This document shows positions 50,676 to 61,098 of a DNA stretch of 64,000 nt, piece by piece. Under the pieces are notes generated by a model. The model was not told the origin of the DNA. It searched no databases and was given only the letters and a program-made list of their open reading frames with translations. The position numbers and the translations under genes are program-made. The stretch comes from JACPVF01 sp964502095 (GTDB lineage: Bacteria; Chloroflexota; Anaerolineae; Anaerolineales; Villigracilaceae), in contig CAZCUF010000009.1 of NCBI GenBank assembly GCA_964502095.1, positions 1 to 64,000 on the forward strand, read 5' to 3'. Numbering within the stretch: position 1 is the stretch's first letter; each line of letters opens with the position of its first letter.

Positions 50676-50705
50676 TCTTTTAGTCACTCTCGTCTTTCTG
50701 AAGAG

Positions 50706-50734
50706 TGGCAAACTCTTTATGAATAAGATACAAT
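50706..50734 (+). promoter_or_regulatory. Predicted promoter of the carboxypeptidase gene
   Basis: TGGCAA (50706-50711), 17-base spacer, TACAAT (50729-50734); TTGGAG lies about 6 bases before the ATG at 50772. Confidence 0.45.
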
Positions 50735-50771
50735 CCAGCCCGGTAGATATCTGTTTCGACTTTGGAGACCC

Positions 50772-52274
50772 ATGAGCGAAAAACTGAATCAACTAAAGGA
50801 GATCCTCGCTGAAGTTGCCGATTTAAGAAACACGGCGGCTGTTCTCGGCTGGGATCAACAGACTTATATGCCGCAGGGCGGTTCTGAGGCCCGCGGTTAC
50901 CAGCTTGCCACCCTCGGCAAACTGGCGCAGATCAAATTCACGTCGGATGAAGTGGGAAAACTGCTCGACGATTTAAAAGCCGAATACGCGGGAGCAGACC
51001 CGGGGTCCGATGACGCGGCGTACGTTCGTGTGGCGGCGCGCGATTACGAGAAGGCAGTGCGCGTCCCGCCGGAATTTGTCGCGGAGCAGGCGGTCGTCAC
51101 CACGCGCGCCTTCGAGGCCTGGATGGAGGCCCGTCAGAAATCGGACTTCTCCATTTTCCGTCCGCATCTCGAAAAAGTGGTGGAGCTCGTTAAGAAGTAC
51201 ATCGCCTTTTTTCCGCCTGCGGATCATCCGTACGATACATTGCTCGACGATTACGAACCGGGCATGAAGACTGCCGATGTGAGAGCCATCTTCGACGCGT
51301 TACGCCCAAAGCAGGTGAAATTGCTGAAGGCCATCGCGGATAAAAAGCAGGTGAAGGATACATTCCTGCATGGCAAATACAATGATCGGAAGATGGAGGA
51401 GTTCAGCCGCGATATCGCCACCCATTTCGGCTACGATTGGAACAGGGGCCGGCAGGACCGCGCGCCGCACCCGTTTACAACGACCTTCAGCGTCAACGAT
51501 GTGCGCATCACCACGCGCTTTGAAGAAGACAAGCCCATTGCCCTGCTTTTCAGCACCATGCACGAGACCGGGCACGCGTTGTACGAATTGGGCAGTAAAC
51601 AGGAATTCGACCGCACTCCATTGATGGGCGGCGCGTCGCTGGCGCTTCACGAGTCGCAGTCGCGCATGTGGGAGAATCTGGTCGGGCGTTCGATGGCATT
51701 TTGGGAATATTTCTATCCGAAGCTCCAAAAGACCTTTTCATCCCAGCTTGGCGAAGTCAGTTTGAAGTCGTTCTATAAAGCCATCAACAAAGTCGAGCCG
51801 TCGCTTATCCGTGTCAACGCGGATGAAGCCACGTATAACATGCACATTATGTTGCGCCTCGAACTGGAGATCGGCATGGTGGAAGGCGCGCTGGCTGTAA
51901 AAGACCTGCCCGATATTTGGAATACCAAAATGAACGAATACCTCGGCGTCACGCCTGCCAACGATGCGCAGGGCGTGTTGCAGGACATGCACTGGTCGGG
52001 CGGAGCAGTCGGTTACTTTTCCACTTACGCGTTGGGTAACCTGGTCTCTGCGCAGTTGTGGGAGCAGATCACCAAAGATATTTCCGATCTCGACGGGCAA
52101 TTTCGCCGGGGAAAATTTGATGGCCTGCTGGGCTGGCTGCGCGAGAACCTGCATGTTTACGGCCGCAAGTTCGAGCCGCAGGACCTCGTCCAAAAGATTA
52201 CCGGCTCCAAAATCAACTCCGATGCGTATGTTCGCTATCTGACGAAAAAATTCGGCGAAGTCTACGGACTGTGA
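50772..52274 (+). CDS. Carboxypeptidase Taq (M32 family)
   Basis: 500 residues, the family's normal length. The HEXXH motif is HETGHALYELG, and the nearby DRTPLMGGASLALHESQSRMWENLVGRS is a family hallmark whose Glu in HESQSRMWE supplies the third zinc ligand. M32 enzymes remove C-terminal residues from peptides in the cytoplasm, with broad specificity excluding Pro. It has its own promoter and a downstream hairpin. Confidence 0.96.
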   Translation: MSEKLNQLKEILAEVADLRNTAAVLGWDQQTYMPQGGSEARGYQLATLGKLAQIKFTSDEVGKLLDDLKAEYAGADPGSDDAAYVRVAARDYEKAVRVPPEFVAEQAVVTTRAFEAWMEARQKSDFSIFRPHLEKVVELVKKYIAFFPPADHPYDTLLDDYEPGMKTADVRAIFDALRPKQVKLLKAIADKKQVKDTFLHGKYNDRKMEEFSRDIATHFGYDWNRGRQDRAPHPFTTTFSVNDVRITTRFEEDKPIALLFSTMHETGHALYELGSKQEFDRTPLMGGASLALHESQSRMWENLVGRSMAFWEYFYPKLQKTFSSQLGEVSLKSFYKAINKVEPSLIRVNADEATYNMHIMLRLELEIGMVEGALAVKDLPDIWNTKMNEYLGVTPANDAQGVLQDMHWSGGAVGYFSTYALGNLVSAQLWEQITKDISDLDGQFRRGKFDGLLGWLRENLHVYGRKFEPQDLVQKITGSKINSDAYVRYLTKKFGEVYGL

Positions 52275-52289
52275 TCCTGTCGAATTAGA

Positions 52290-52315
52290 AGAGACGCTCC
52301 AAACGGAGCGTCTCT
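52290..52315 (+). terminator. Hairpin after the carboxypeptidase gene
   Basis: AGAGACGCTCC (52290-52300), loop AAAC, GGAGCGTCTCT (52305-52315). No T-run follows. Its right arm holds GGAG, the only candidate ribosome site for the next gene, so it might instead mask that site. Confidence 0.5.
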
Positions 52316-52319
52316 CATC

Positions 52320-53234
52320 GTGTTTATGCTTCGAAGATTTTTTCTCCTCGCTTCCCTCTCCGGACTTTTAGCCGGCTGTGCATTATCGAGTCCGAGTCCT
52401 GCGCCCACGATTCTGCCCGAGGCTTACGTCCCGACCATTATCGCGATGACCGGTGAAGCGGCGCAAGCCACCGCACAAGCCCTCACGCCAGCCGCCGCGC
52501 CTGTTAGCACAGAGATTCCCGCGGCGACAGCGATCCCTCCCACGCCGCTTCCCACGCAGACGTTTACGCCTCAGCCGAATATTCCACTGGCGCAGATTCA
52601 GTTCCTGGCGCCCGGGCCCATGTCGCGTCTCGTTTCGCCGCTGTCCATGCAGTTGCTGGTTATATCAGGTGAGAGCGGCGTTATTCAGGTGGACTTGCTC
52701 GGCGAAGATGGCCGTCTGCTTGGCCGCGTGATCGACCGTGTAGAACGCCTTTTATCGGGCGTGTATCGCGTGTACAAAATGCCGTTCCAGATTCGCGCCG
52801 CCGCTGAAAAAGGATATTTGCAGATCAGCACGAAAGACAAGCAGGGCCGCATACGCGCGATAAATACTTTGCCATTGATTCTTCTTTCGGCCGGTACAAA
52901 CGAGATCACTCCCGCGGGAAACGTGATCTATGAGCGCGCTGTGCTATATACGCCCAAAGACAAAGCCAGCGTTTCGGGCGGCGTTGTAAATATCGAGGGC
53001 CGCTTCTGGCCGTTCAGTGTACAGCCGGTTTTTATTGATTTGATCGGCCCCGATCGGCAAGTGATTAATACGCGCGTTCTTACTTTGAACAGTTTGGCGC
53101 CTCAGGATTTTGTTACGACTCTGCCTTATAAAGTTACGGAACAGACTCCGGCGTTGTTATCCGTTCGCCAAATGGAACCGTCGTTGAATATGCCCATTTA
53201 TGTTTATACACAACAAATTACATTGAATCCATGA
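52320..53234 (+). CDS. Lipoprotein of unknown function
   Basis: 304 residues from GTG 52320 (or the ATG at 52326). Lipobox GLLAGC at about 15-20, then a Pro/Thr/Ala linker to about 85. The remainder is beta-rich with two Ig-like halves (IQFLAPGPMSRLVSPLSMQL; VLYTPKDKASVSGGVVNIEGRF), similar to a gingipain-like or Gmad2-type sandwich. No catalytic residues are evident. It is followed by the tRNA-Pro promoter. Confidence 0.8.
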   Translation: MFMLRRFFLLASLSGLLAGCALSSPSPAPTILPEAYVPTIIAMTGEAAQATAQALTPAAAPVSTEIPAATAIPPTPLPTQTFTPQPNIPLAQIQFLAPGPMSRLVSPLSMQLLVISGESGVIQVDLLGEDGRLLGRVIDRVERLLSGVYRVYKMPFQIRAAAEKGYLQISTKDKQGRIRAINTLPLILLSAGTNEITPAGNVIYERAVLYTPKDKASVSGGVVNIEGRFWPFSVQPVFIDLIGPDRQVINTRVLTLNSLAPQDFVTTLPYKVTEQTPALLSVRQMEPSLNMPIYVYTQQITLNP

Positions 53235-53240
53235 GCAGGC

Positions 53241-53269
53241 TTGTCAAAGCGAATGGGCGGGTATATAAT
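53241..53269 (+). promoter_or_regulatory. Promoter of tRNA-Pro
   Basis: TTGTCA (53241-53246), 17-base spacer, TATAAT (53264-53269), ending 10 bases before the tRNA. Confidence 0.8.
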
Positions 53270-53279
53270 CCGTCCGCTT

Positions 53280-53356
53280 CGGGGCGTGGCTCAGCCCGGT
53301 AGAGCGCACGGTTCGGGTCCGTGAGGTCCCGAGTTCAAATCTCGGCGCCCCGACCA
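53280..53356 (+). tRNA. tRNA-Pro (anticodon CGG)
   Basis: 77 bases with the CCA end encoded. The acceptor CGGGGCG pairs with CGCCCCG; the D-arm contains GGCTCAGCCCGGTAGAGC; the anticodon stem CACGG/CCGTG encloses loop TTCGGGT, giving anticodon CGG; the T-loop is TTCAAAT between CCGAG and CTCGG. A C at position 1 and the discriminator A fit bacterial tRNA-Pro. Confidence 0.97.
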
Positions 53357-53358
53357 AC

Positions 53359-53392
53359 AAAAAAAAGACTTCCTTTTCGGGGGTCTTTTTTT
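53359..53392 (+). terminator. Terminator after tRNA-Pro
   Basis: GACTTCC (53367-53373), loop TTTTC, GGGGGTC (53379-53385) with two G-T pairs, flanked by an A-run and a T-run that extend the stem. Confidence 0.85.
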
Positions 53393-53407
53393 ATTGTTAT
53401 CGGCTAT

Positions 53408-54343
53408 TTATGCAAGTACGCGGTCGCTCATTTCATCCAATTTATTAATTTCCTCATCGGTCAACCGCCAGCCCGCTCCGCCTGCATTTTGTTGGGCCTG
53501 CCCCGCGTTTTTCGCGCCTGGAATGGCCAGCGCTCCCTTACAGATCACCCAGTTGATTGCCACTTGCGCGTTCGACCTGCCTTCATGTTCGCGGCCGACC
53601 TCGGTCATCAATTGAAGCAGGGGTTGGATTCTTCCAAGTATTGCCGCATACTGCCCGCCGCGCGTTCCCGGCGGCAAATGCTCCGGGGAATATTTTCCGG
53701 TCAGCATGCCCATTTCGAGCGGGGAATATGCGATCATCCGCACGCCCAACTCTTTACAGCGCGCCAATAATCCATTTTTTTCGACGGCGCGGTTTAACAA
53801 GCTGTAATGCAACTGATTGGATGCCAGCGGCACATTCTGTCTCGCCAGCGCGGAATAAGCCGCCAGCATTTGAGTCTGGTTGAAATTGGAAACCCCGACT
53901 GTGCGCGTCCATTTTTTCTCGAGACAGCGGACCAAACCGTCCGTCATCGTGTCCATGCTGAGGAGTGGACTCGGCGCGTGGATCTGATACAGGTCCACGG
54001 TCTCGACCCCGAGGCGTTCGAGGCTGTGTTTGAGTGCGCGCGCAAACGACTCTTTTGTCCAACGCCAGGGAAAAGGGAAGAATTTGGTGGCGATCACCGC
54101 CGGTTGATTGGTCTCTTTGAGGAACTGGCCCAGGAATCGTTCCGAGCGTCCCGAGCCATAGATTTCGGCCGTATCGATAAAGCGGACACCTTCGCTGATG
54201 GAAACGTCGAATGCTTCGCGAATATCCTTTTCGGTATGAGTGCGGCCATATTGCCACATGATGCGGTCTCCCCATTGCCAGGCGCCCAGTCCCAATTCGA
54301 TGGCGTGTAAAAAGCGGGTTTCGTTGTCGGCTGTGATGTTCAA
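53408..54343 (-). CDS. Aldo/keto reductase
   Basis: About 311 residues, (beta/alpha)8 NADP-dependent oxidoreductase. The catalytic tetrad is seen as Asp and Tyr in DTAEIYGSG, Lys in VIATKFF and His in YQIHAPSP. GVSNFNQTQM and AYSPLEMGMLTGKY are family hallmarks. The best start is the TTG at 54343, preceded by AAGGAGGCGAAG; the frame opens 20 codons earlier without a ribosome site. Substrate unknown. It is divergent from rnc. Confidence 0.92.
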   Translation of the reverse strand: MNITADNETRFLHAIELGLGAWQWGDRIMWQYGRTHTEKDIREAFDVSISEGVRFIDTAEIYGSGRSERFLGQFLKETNQPAVIATKFFPFPWRWTKESFARALKHSLERLGVETVDLYQIHAPSPLLSMDTMTDGLVRCLEKKWTRTVGVSNFNQTQMLAAYSALARQNVPLASNQLHYSLLNRAVEKNGLLARCKELGVRMIAYSPLEMGMLTGKYSPEHLPPGTRGGQYAAILGRIQPLLQLMTEVGREHEGRSNAQVAINWVICKGALAIPGAKNAGQAQQNAGGAGWRLTDEEINKLDEMSDRVLA

Positions 54344-54396
54344 CTTCGCCTCCTTTTGTTGGCTTATTCTAGCACAGTCATACGGTTCGCTTTCAA

Positions 54397-54425
54397 TTGC
54401 CATTTCAAGACAGAGGCATTACAAT
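54397..54425 (+). promoter_or_regulatory. Promoter of rnc
   Basis: TTGCCA (54397-54402), 17-base spacer, TACAAT (54420-54425). Transcription would start near 54432. Confidence 0.65.
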
Positions 54426-54520
54426 TCGCCCATTCAAAATTTATGTTGGAACTAATGGAACGCCAGCGCCCTTCTGATGGGGATGGGAGTTGGCGCTCCC
54501 TGAGTTCCGGGGAGGTTCCC

Positions 54521-55231
54521 TTGAAAGCTCATCCCGATTTGCGGGAGACGGAATCCGCGCCGGATCTGGCCCGCAGGCTGGGTCTATCCTTTTCCAGGTT
54601 ATCTTTGCTGACGCGCGCCCTCACGCACAGTTCATACGTGAACGAGCATCCCGATGCGATGGAAGATAACGAACGCCTGGAATTTTTGGGCGACGCTGTG
54701 TTGGACTTTATCGTGGGTGCATGGGTGTATCATCGTTTTCCAGAAATGCCCGAAGGCGACCTGACCAAGATGCGTTCCGCGCTGGTGCGTAACGAACAGC
54801 TGGCCGATTTTGCCCGTCAACTGGGGCTGGGCCGCGCACTGCGGCTCGGCCGCGGTGAACTGGCCTCCGGCGGACAGGATCGGCCCGTGTTGCTGGGTTC
54901 GGCTTTCGAAGCGTTGATCGGCGCGTTATTTTTGGAAGCGGGCATTGAAGCAGTGGATGGATTTGTACAACCTCTGCTGGAAGCGGCGCGTGAAACCGTT
55001 CTGACCGAGATATTCGACCCGAAGAGCGAATTACAGGAATGGTCGCAATCCGGTAAAATCGGCACGCCGCGTTATCATGTGGCCTCCTCCAGCGGCCCGG
55101 ATCATGCCAAGATCTTTAACGTGGAAGTGTCCATTGGCGATGATGTATATGGCCGCGGCAGCGGCGCGAGCAAGCAGGCGGCGGAGCAGGCCGCCGCGCA
55201 GGACGCGTTAAAAAGAATAAAATCCGCTTGA
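54521..55231 (+). CDS. rnc: Ribonuclease III
   Basis: 236 residues from a TTG start with GGGGAGG just upstream; ATG 54443 in the same frame (26 residues more, low-complexity) also lies within the likely transcript. The signature NERLEFLGDAVLDFIVG is in the N-terminal nuclease domain, with the second acidic site in GSAFEALIGALFLEAG; a dsRNA-binding domain follows (DPKSELQEWSQSGKIGTPRY onward). It processes rRNA precursors and cuts dsRNA. The smc gene follows after 14 bases, a common linkage. Confidence 0.95.
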   Translation: MKAHPDLRETESAPDLARRLGLSFSRLSLLTRALTHSSYVNEHPDAMEDNERLEFLGDAVLDFIVGAWVYHRFPEMPEGDLTKMRSALVRNEQLADFARQLGLGRALRLGRGELASGGQDRPVLLGSAFEALIGALFLEAGIEAVDGFVQPLLEAARETVLTEIFDPKSELQEWSQSGKIGTPRYHVASSSGPDHAKIFNVEVSIGDDVYGRGSGASKQAAEQAAAQDALKRIKSA

Positions 55232-55245
55232 AGAATTTTTCATAG

Positions 55246-58200
55246 ATGCCTCTTCGTCTGAAATCCCTCGAGTTACAAGGTTATAAAACATTTGCTTCGC
55301 GCACCGTGTTCGAGTTCGCGGGCGGGATCACCGCCATCGTGGGACCGAACGGATCGGGCAAATCGAACATCGCCGACTCACTGCGCTGGGTGCTGGGCGA
55401 ACAATCCTATACCCTGTTGCGCGGCAAGAAGACCGAAGACATGATCTTCGCCGGTTCGGAGCATCGTCCGCGGGCGGGCATGGCGCAGGCCACGATCACA
55501 TTCGATAATACCGATCAATGGCTTCCGGTGGATTTTTCCGAAGTGGCGCTGGCGCGTCACGCTTACCGCGATGGGCGCAACGAATATTTGTTGAACAGCC
55601 AGCATGTACGCCTGCGCGAGATCAACGAGTTATTGGCGCAAGCCGGCTTGAGCGAACGCACGTATACGATCCTTGGACAGGGTCTGGTGGATGCCTCGCT
55701 GGCGCTCAAAGCCGATGAACGCCGCCGTTTGTTCGAGGAGGCCGCGGGCGTGGGACTGTATCGCGTCCGCCGCGAAGAAGCGCTCAAACGGCTCGAGAAT
55801 ACTGAACGTAACCTTGAGCGCGTGCTCGATATTATGGCCGAACTCGAGCCGCGTTTACGCAGTTTGGAACGTCAGGCCAAACGCGCCATCGAATATTCGC
55901 GCGCTCAGGCGGACTTGAAAGTGATCCTGCTCGAATGGTATGGCTATCACTGGCATCGCGCCCAACGCGACCTGGCCGATGCGCGCGAAGTCGTTCGTCA
56001 GCAGGAAACTCGTGTGAATGAGGCGCAGGGCGCGCATCAAAGAATCCAGGCGGAGTATTTGGCTTTCCGTGAACGGCTTTCCGGATTGCGCGCGCAATTG
56101 AATACCTGGCACCGCCAGTCGGCAGATTTGCACGGACAGCGCGAGTCCGCCAGCCGTGAGCTTGCAGTGCTGGAGGAACGCCGCCGCGCGTTGGTCGCTT
56201 CACGGCAATCGTTGTTGGCCGATCAGGAACGCGCCGTAGACGAACTGCGCCTGGCGCAGGAACGATTTGCGGAAACCGAACAGGAAAGCGCGCGCCTTCA
56301 AATAGAGTACGAGGAAGCCAAACAGCAGTCTTCTTCGGCACAGCAATCCCTGCAAACGCGGCAGGGTGAGCGCGCGGCATTCGAAGAGCAATTGTTGCAG
56401 GCTCGCACACAGATCGAGACACTGCGCGCACAACGCGCCGAGAATCAGGCGCGTCTGGATGAATTGAAGTCGCGCCACGAAGCGCAACAGCAGAAATTGG
56501 AAAGCATCAGCCAGGTCATCGCGCAAGCCGAATCGGCCGCGCGCAAAGCGCAAGGGGAATATCAATCCGCGCGAGCAAAACGCGAACAGGCTGAGACTGC
56601 GCTTCAACAAGCCGAGACCAAACTTGAAGAAAAGAAAAAGGAAGCTGAGCGCGTCGAGGGCGAACGCCGCGCTATGTTGGACGCGCGTACCCGGCAGGAG
56701 GCCGAACATTCCCGTTTGCGCGCACAATTGGATGTGCTTGAACAATCCGAGCAATCGCTGGCGGGTTATGCGGACGGCGCGCGCTTTCTGCTGGATGCGG
56801 CGCGTCAATCCAAACTCAGCGGCGCGCGCGGCGCGTTGAGTGCGGCGCTGGATGTGCCCGCCGAATTTGAAACCGCCATCTCGGCCGCGCTGGGCGAAGC
56901 GGTGGACGCGGTGTTGTTGGATGCCGATCAAATTGAAAACGCATTGAGTTTACTGGAGTCGGATGAATCTGGCCGCGCGGCGTTACTGCCGCTTGAGTCG
57001 CTTTCGCCGAACGGCGCGCTTCCCAGGCCCAATGACGCGGATTGCTTTGGCGTTGCGGCGGAACTCGTCAGGGCGCCGGACGATTTGCGCGCGGCTGTGC
57101 ATGTACTGCTCGGCCAGGTGCTGATCGTCAGAGATCGTGCGGCGGCGCGGCGTTTGATTTCGGGACTGCCGGTTTATGCGCGCGCTGTGACTCTGCGCGG
57201 GGAAGTGTTCCACGGCGATGGACGGATCGTGGCGGGCAAAACGGCGCGCACCTCGACCTTGAGTCGGCCGCGCCAAAAACGCGAGTTGGATTCCGCTTTG
57301 AGCGGCTTGCGCATGTTGTTGAGCGATTCGAATCAAAACGTGACGCGGCTCTCAGATCAATTAACCGACGCGCAACGCGGGGTATCACAAATCGAGTCGG
57401 AGGTGCGCGTAGCGCGTACCAGTGTGGGCGGGATTCTGGAAACCGAACAGCAAGCCGGGCTGGAGTCCGAGTCGGCGCGCAGACAATGGGAGTGGCAGAA
57501 ATCCCAATCGGAGGCGTTGCAAGTTGAGGCGCAGGAAGCGGCTTCGCTTCGTCAGAATTTGATCGCTTCGCAGGCGGAAGTCGAAGGGCAATCTACTACA
57601 GCGCATGAACGAATGCGTGCGTTGACCGCGCAGTTGGCCGGCGTCTCATTGGACGAATCACAGCAACAGACTTCATATTGGGCGACGCGCGCGGCAGTGG
57701 CGGAACAGGCAGTGACTGCGGTCGAAACGAGGAAAGACGAGCGCCGCAAAGAGATGGAACGACTGGAAACGCGCCGAACGGAATTGAGCGCGCGTTTGGA
57801 TGAAGCCGACGCTTCCTTGAAGGGACTCGAAGGGGAGAAGTCTGCTCTGCGCGAGCGTGAAAATATTTTGCAGGTGCAAATTGAAGAAATGCGCGTGCAC
57901 GTCGAGCCTGCCGAGAAAGATTTGGAAACCGCCGAGCAACAGGAAACGCAATTGCAGGAAAGCGAAGCGGGCGCACAGCATATGCTGGCGAATTCCGAAC
58001 GAATATTTGGTCAGGTGCAGTTGGATCAGACGCGGCGGCAGGAAGGGCTCGATAATTTACGCCAGAAGATTACCGACGATTTCGGCCTGGTGATGTTCGA
58101 TTATGCCGCGGATGTTTCCGGCCCGGTGCCTCTGCCATTGGAAGGCATGGTGGAGCAACTGCCGGTCGTCACGGAATTGGCGCCCGATCTCGAGGATCAA

Positions 58201-58854
58201 TTGAATCGGCATCGCGCGCAATTGCGTCGCATGGGGTTGATCAACCCGGAAGCCAAGCATGAATTCGATTCGGAATCCGAGCGTTATACGTTTATGAAAA
58301 CGCAAGTGGAAGACCTGCGTAAAGCCGAAGCGGACTTGAAGCAGGTTGTGGCTGAATTGGATGAATTGACCAAACGGGAATTCTCGCGCACTTTCGACGC
58401 GGTGGATAAACAATTCCGTCAGACGTTTGTGCGTTTATTTGGCGGCGGGTCGGCGCGCCTTGCATTGACCGACCCTGAAAATTTGGTGGAAACCGGCATC
58501 GAGATCGAAGCGCGCCTGCCGGGACGGCGCGAGCAGGGATTGGCGTTGCTCTCCGGCGGCGAACGCAGTCTGACCGCCATCGCGCTGGTCTTTGCACTGC
58601 TCAAAGTTTCGCCTACGCCTGTGTGCGTCATGGACGAAGTGGACGCGATGCTCGATGAGGCCAATGTGGGCCGCTTCCGCGATCTGCTCATGGATTTGAG
58701 CAAGGACACGCAGTTTATTATCATCACGCATAACCGCAACACTGTGCAGGCCGCGGACGTGATCTACGGCATCACCATGGGACGCGATTCGGCCAGCCAG
58801 GTGATCAGCCTGCGGTTGGACCAGGTGACGGATGAGATGTTGAGCAGAGGGTAA
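55246..58854 (+). CDS. smc: Chromosome segregation protein SMC
   Basis: 1202 residues. Walker A IVGPNGSGKSN near 33-43, R-loop, two long coiled-coil arms (about 170-510 and 690-1030), a hinge between them (AGYADGARFLLDAA through GRIVAGKTARTS), the C-signature LLSGGERSLTAIALVFALL and Walker B VCVMDEVDAMLDEANVGRF, ending with the D- and H-loops. It is the ATPase of the SMC-ScpAB condensin that organises the chromosome. It is convergent with the next gene, with only 7 bases between, and no terminator. Confidence 0.97.
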   Translation: MPLRLKSLELQGYKTFASRTVFEFAGGITAIVGPNGSGKSNIADSLRWVLGEQSYTLLRGKKTEDMIFAGSEHRPRAGMAQATITFDNTDQWLPVDFSEVALARHAYRDGRNEYLLNSQHVRLREINELLAQAGLSERTYTILGQGLVDASLALKADERRRLFEEAAGVGLYRVRREEALKRLENTERNLERVLDIMAELEPRLRSLERQAKRAIEYSRAQADLKVILLEWYGYHWHRAQRDLADAREVVRQQETRVNEAQGAHQRIQAEYLAFRERLSGLRAQLNTWHRQSADLHGQRESASRELAVLEERRRALVASRQSLLADQERAVDELRLAQERFAETEQESARLQIEYEEAKQQSSSAQQSLQTRQGERAAFEEQLLQARTQIETLRAQRAENQARLDELKSRHEAQQQKLESISQVIAQAESAARKAQGEYQSARAKREQAETALQQAETKLEEKKKEAERVEGERRAMLDARTRQEAEHSRLRAQLDVLEQSEQSLAGYADGARFLLDAARQSKLSGARGALSAALDVPAEFETAISAALGEAVDAVLLDADQIENALSLLESDESGRAALLPLESLSPNGALPRPNDADCFGVAAELVRAPDDLRAAVHVLLGQVLIVRDRAAARRLISGLPVYARAVTLRGEVFHGDGRIVAGKTARTSTLSRPRQKRELDSALSGLRMLLSDSNQNVTRLSDQLTDAQRGVSQIESEVRVARTSVGGILETEQQAGLESESARRQWEWQKSQSEALQVEAQEAASLRQNLIASQAEVEGQSTTAHERMRALTAQLAGVSLDESQQQTSYWATRAAVAEQAVTAVETRKDERRKEMERLETRRTELSARLDEADASLKGLEGEKSALRERENILQVQIEEMRVHVEPAEKDLETAEQQETQLQESEAGAQHMLANSERIFGQVQLDQTRRQEGLDNLRQKITDDFGLVMFDYAADVSGPVPLPLEGMVEQLPVVTELAPDLEDQLNRHRAQLRRMGLINPEAKHEFDSESERYTFMKTQVEDLRKAEADLKQVVAELDELTKREFSRTFDAVDKQFRQTFVRLFGGGSARLALTDPENLVETGIEIEARLPGRREQGLALLSGGERSLTAIALVFALLKVSPTPVCVMDEVDAMLDEANVGRFRDLLMDLSKDTQFIIITHNRNTVQAADVIYGITMGRDSASQVISLRLDQVTDEMLSRG

Positions 58855-58861
58855 ACCGGGA

Positions 58862-59512
58862 TTATTCGGCGCGGTTGCCGAAAGATTCCTTTAAGTTTGT
58901 GTACAACGTTTCGGCGGCGTAAGTACGGTCAGTGATCGGATTCAAGCGCGCGGCCATTTTCGGGGTGATCAACGGAATCGATTTTTGGCCGTAGAATTTT
59001 TTGTACAACTTGCCCGCGCTGTCTTCGTTCCAGCCCCAATCTTCGAGCGCAAATTTAGTTGCATCGAACGGACGCGTATAGTAGCGCAACGTTTTGATTT
59101 GATGGACCGAGGCGTAATGCTCGAAATACGTCATGGCCAGCTCGCGCGTCGATTTGTGGACAGCTTCGCGGAAACCGAGATTCACATAATTGGATTTTGC
59201 CACCGCGCCCCAGCGTCCGTCGAGCTGGTACAGAGCCAGAACATGGTCGTCGTCCATGCCGGGATCGGCTCGCAGGTCCAGCAGGAGCGGCTTGAATCCC
59301 AGATTCCACAAAAGCAGTGCGGCCAGAAATCCGCCATCCAGACAGTGACCCTGCCTGTCCAATAGTACGTTTAGCGGTGAACGGTCGCGCACTTCGGCGA
59401 TGTACGTCAGGCTGAGCAGGTATTCCTGAACGTCGAACGGAGTCTTGAATTTGCGGATCGTTGCGCGCAAGGCGGGAGTTAGGCGAGCGTTGAATTGAGT
59501 CAGAGCCGTCAT
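58862..59512 (-). CDS. Transglutaminase-like cysteine protease-fold protein
   Basis: 216 residues. The pattern RQGHCLDGGFLAALLLWNLG puts a Cys (57) at the start of a helix, followed by LLLDLRADPGMDDDHVLALYQ with His90 on a strand and AVAKSNYVNLG after it, the order Cys-His-Asp/Asn of the transglutaminase-like superfamily. No signal peptide, so it is probably cytoplasmic. The substrate is unknown. It is 51 bases downstream of zwf in the pentose phosphate cluster. Confidence 0.78.
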   Translation of the reverse strand: MTALTQFNARLTPALRATIRKFKTPFDVQEYLLSLTYIAEVRDRSPLNVLLDRQGHCLDGGFLAALLLWNLGFKPLLLDLRADPGMDDDHVLALYQLDGRWGAVAKSNYVNLGFREAVHKSTRELAMTYFEHYASVHQIKTLRYYTRPFDATKFALEDWGWNEDSAGKLYKKFYGQKSIPLITPKMAARLNPITDRTYAAETLYTNLKESFGNRAE

Positions 59513-59563
59513 GCTATTTCCTTTTGGAATCGAAGATCCGCCCGGTTACAAATGCACCGCCGA

Positions 59564-61042
<1,479 letters not shown>

Positions 61043-61098
61043 GGAATTTCGCCTTATCTCTCAAAATGAAAGTACAGCCCCTTGATTCGTCGATCGCG

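Larger units (their letters stand above)
50297..50771. other. 475-base region at the island edge
   Basis: It holds the IS630 transposase relic (50466-50675) and the promoter region of the carboxypeptidase gene. Between 50297 and 50465 I see no gene. A GGTTCAAATCTCC at 50359-50371 recalls a tRNA T-loop but no tRNA can be folded around it. Confidence 0.5.
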
